64,000 nucleotides of DNA from Cupriavidus oxalaticus (lineage in GTDB: Bacteria; Pseudomonadota; Gammaproteobacteria; Burkholderiales; Burkholderiaceae). This document shows positions 63,063 through 64,000 of this stretch, in pieces; the stretch's first letter is position 1; each line of letters opens with the position of its first letter. The translations under genes and the position numbers were made by a program. The DNA lies in assembly GCF_004768545.1 (NCBI RefSeq), contig NZ_CP038635.1, positions 3,637,486 through 3,701,485 on the forward strand, given 5' to 3'. The notes beneath the pieces were generated by a model that saw nothing but the letters and a program-made list of their open reading frames with translations, did no database searches and was not told where the DNA came from.

Positions 63063-63197
63063 TCAGATGGCCAGGCGCTTGCGGCCCTTGGCGCGGCGAG
63101 CGTTGATGACGGCACGGCCGCCACGGGTCTTCATGCGCACGCGGAAACCGTGGGTACGCTTGCGGCGGGTAACGGAAGGTTGGTAGGTACGTTTCAT
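63063..63197 (-). CDS. rpmH: 50S ribosomal protein L34
   Basis: The 44-aa L34 protein ([20 protein letters not shown]...), identical in layout to other proteobacterial L34. First gene of rpmH-rnpA-yidD-yidC. The start at 63197 is unambiguous. A strong promoter lies 250 bp upstream. Confidence 0.99.
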   Translation of the reverse strand: MKRTYQPSVTRRKRTHGFRVRMKTRGGRAVINARRAKGRKRLAI

Positions 63198-63444
63198 GTT
63201 GCACTCTCTGGTTGATCTGGGCGTGCCCGGCTTCGGCCGGTGCCGGGGTGCCGTGGCCGCCGCGTATGGTTCGCATGGGGCTGCCGCTGGCAAGGAACTG
63301 CCGCGGTAATGCCGACGATTCTGGTTCTGTCTTGCTGCCGGCCGGCGGCGCAGTGCAGGCGTTGGCCTGTGGGCGCGGACGGCACGAACAGGCCAGACCC
63401 GGCGATGCGCATACGTGATCCCCTGCCGCATCGCAGAACCCGGC

Positions 63445-63473
63445 ATTTAACCCAGTTTTAAAGAAGGTGTCAA
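63445..63473 (-). promoter_or_regulatory. rpmH operon promoter
   Basis: Minus strand: -35 TTGACA (63468-63473), 17-bp spacer, -10 TTAAAT (63445-63450). A consensus -35 with optimal spacing. It leaves a leader of about 240 bases before rpmH. Confidence 0.85.
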
Positions 63474-63533
63474 GGTAAACGGCATTGTGCGCCGACACAT
63501 ATGCCACAAACCGAAGAACCTGTCAGTGCATCA

Positions 63534-63729
63534 TTGTCCACAGTGGCCAGTGCATAAACTTTTGTGCCCGAGGCGCCGCCAACATATAAGACAACCCAGG
63601 CCAAAGTCCCTGTTTTGCCTGGTGTTTCGCGGCTTTCCACAGCCCGCTACCCCGCACTGCAGCACGGGTTGTGCACAACAATCCACTGAATTTGCACAAG
63701 TTGTCCACAGACTTATCCTTTGTGGATAA
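63534..63729. other. Likely chromosomal replication origin (oriC), DnaA boxes
   Basis: DnaA-box matches: TTGTCCACA at 63534-63542 and 63701-63709, TTGTGCACA at 63669-63677 (its last bases overlap an inverted copy), and TGTGGATAA at 63721-63729 (reverse of TTATCCACA). The rpmH-dnaA spacer is the usual oriC position in Burkholderiales. AT-richer stretches around 63545-63610 and 63680-63735 could be the unwinding element. Confidence 0.8.
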
Positions 63730-63890
63730 CTCAGGGGCGGGGGTACAATCCCGGTCCAAACACATCATGGGCTGCGTGGCGCAGGCGCAACCCGGGCCCC
63801 CCACCGCGAACAACGCATGAGTTAACGCACGCTCAGTGCGGCGAGCCGGTCGCTCGCAGGCTGTCGCATGTCATGCCGCGGGGGTACGCC

Positions 63891-63911
63891 AACTGGTAGT
63901 GATTACCAGTT
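63891..63911. promoter_or_regulatory. 8-bp inverted repeat upstream of dnaA
   Basis: AACTGGTA (63891-63898) and TACCAGTT (63904-63911), spacer GTGAT, a perfect palindromic site about 90 bases before the window end. It may be an operator for dnaA; not a parS site. Confidence 0.5.
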
Positions 63912-64000
63912 CGGCAAGCAGGCCCGGCCGACGCAACGTATACGCCGCTTGTGATGTGCCCGGGCCGCGATCCCCGGGTGCCACTACTAAACAACAAACA

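Larger units (their letters stand above)
63198..64000. other. rpmH-dnaA intergenic region, right window edge
   Basis: 803 bases without a gene. The left third is the rpmH leader and promoter. The middle carries the DnaA boxes at 63534-63729. The right end (63830-64000) is the upstream region of dnaA, expected just past the window, and holds the inverted repeat at 63891-63911. Confidence 0.75.

Overview
This 64-kb window is GC-rich beta-proteobacterial chromosome, most likely Cupriavidus (C. necator / C. taiwanensis type). I infer this from gene order, codon bias towards G/C third positions, Bug/TTT solute-binding proteins, and the replication-origin block at the right edge (mnmE ... yidC-yidD-rnpA-rpmH, then a DnaA-box-rich spacer leading to dnaA, which lies beyond base 64000). 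No tRNA, rRNA or CRISPR array was seen.

Layout. 0-7.7 kb: conserved housekeeping genes fmt, def (minus), a LysM exported protein, dprA, a thioredoxin-like protein and topB (plus). 7.75-9.16 kb: a complete IS4-family element with perfect 19-bp ends and a 10-bp target duplication, inserted inside the intrinsic terminator of topB. 9.2-11.4 kb: a LysR regulator, a tiny exported protein made of five 12-residue repeats, and a His-tailed glycine-zipper protein, the last two converging on a set of hairpin terminators. 11.6-16.4 kb: cstA-ybdD, divergent from a Cache-type sensor kinase and a NarL-type regulator, with a 9-bp inverted repeat in the shared promoter region. 16.5-22.2 kb: GTP-dependent PEP carboxykinase, a D-2-hydroxyacid dehydrogenase, an MFS exporter and a MOSC protein preceded by a cluster of DnaA-box-like sequences. 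22.5-27.8 kb: an MdtA/MdtB-like RND pair and a ChaN-like lipoprotein.

28-39 kb: a tripartite tricarboxylate transporter (tctC-tctB-tctA), an AbrB-family membrane protein, a thioesterase overlapping a patatin-like hydrolase, a glutathione-reductase-like flavoprotein, and a tctD-tctE two-component system divergent from an orphan periplasmic binding protein. 39-46.5 kb: a TetR repressor divergent from a complete three-gene RND efflux operon (adaptor, pump, outer-membrane factor), with a palindromic operator inside the promoter. 46.6-53.2 kb: a GMC oxidoreductase with a Tat-exported lipoprotein partner, an AraC regulator, and a LysR / Bug binding protein / AstE-AspA-like deacylase cluster. 53.2-60.2 kb: small envelope proteins, a UGT-like glycosyltransferase, mnmE, a CHAD protein, a hotdog thioesterase, a VOC protein and a Tam-like methyltransferase. 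60.4-64 kb: yidC-yidD-rnpA-rpmH and the likely oriC.

Functional themes are carboxylate uptake and gluconeogenic metabolism (CstA, PckG, TctABC, TctDE, Bug), drug efflux, and core replication/translation genes near the origin. The least explained elements are the 12-residue repeat protein, the DnaA-box cluster at 21.5 kb, a family of GCTCCCC hairpins scattered at gene ends, and the IS that destroys one terminator and brings its own.
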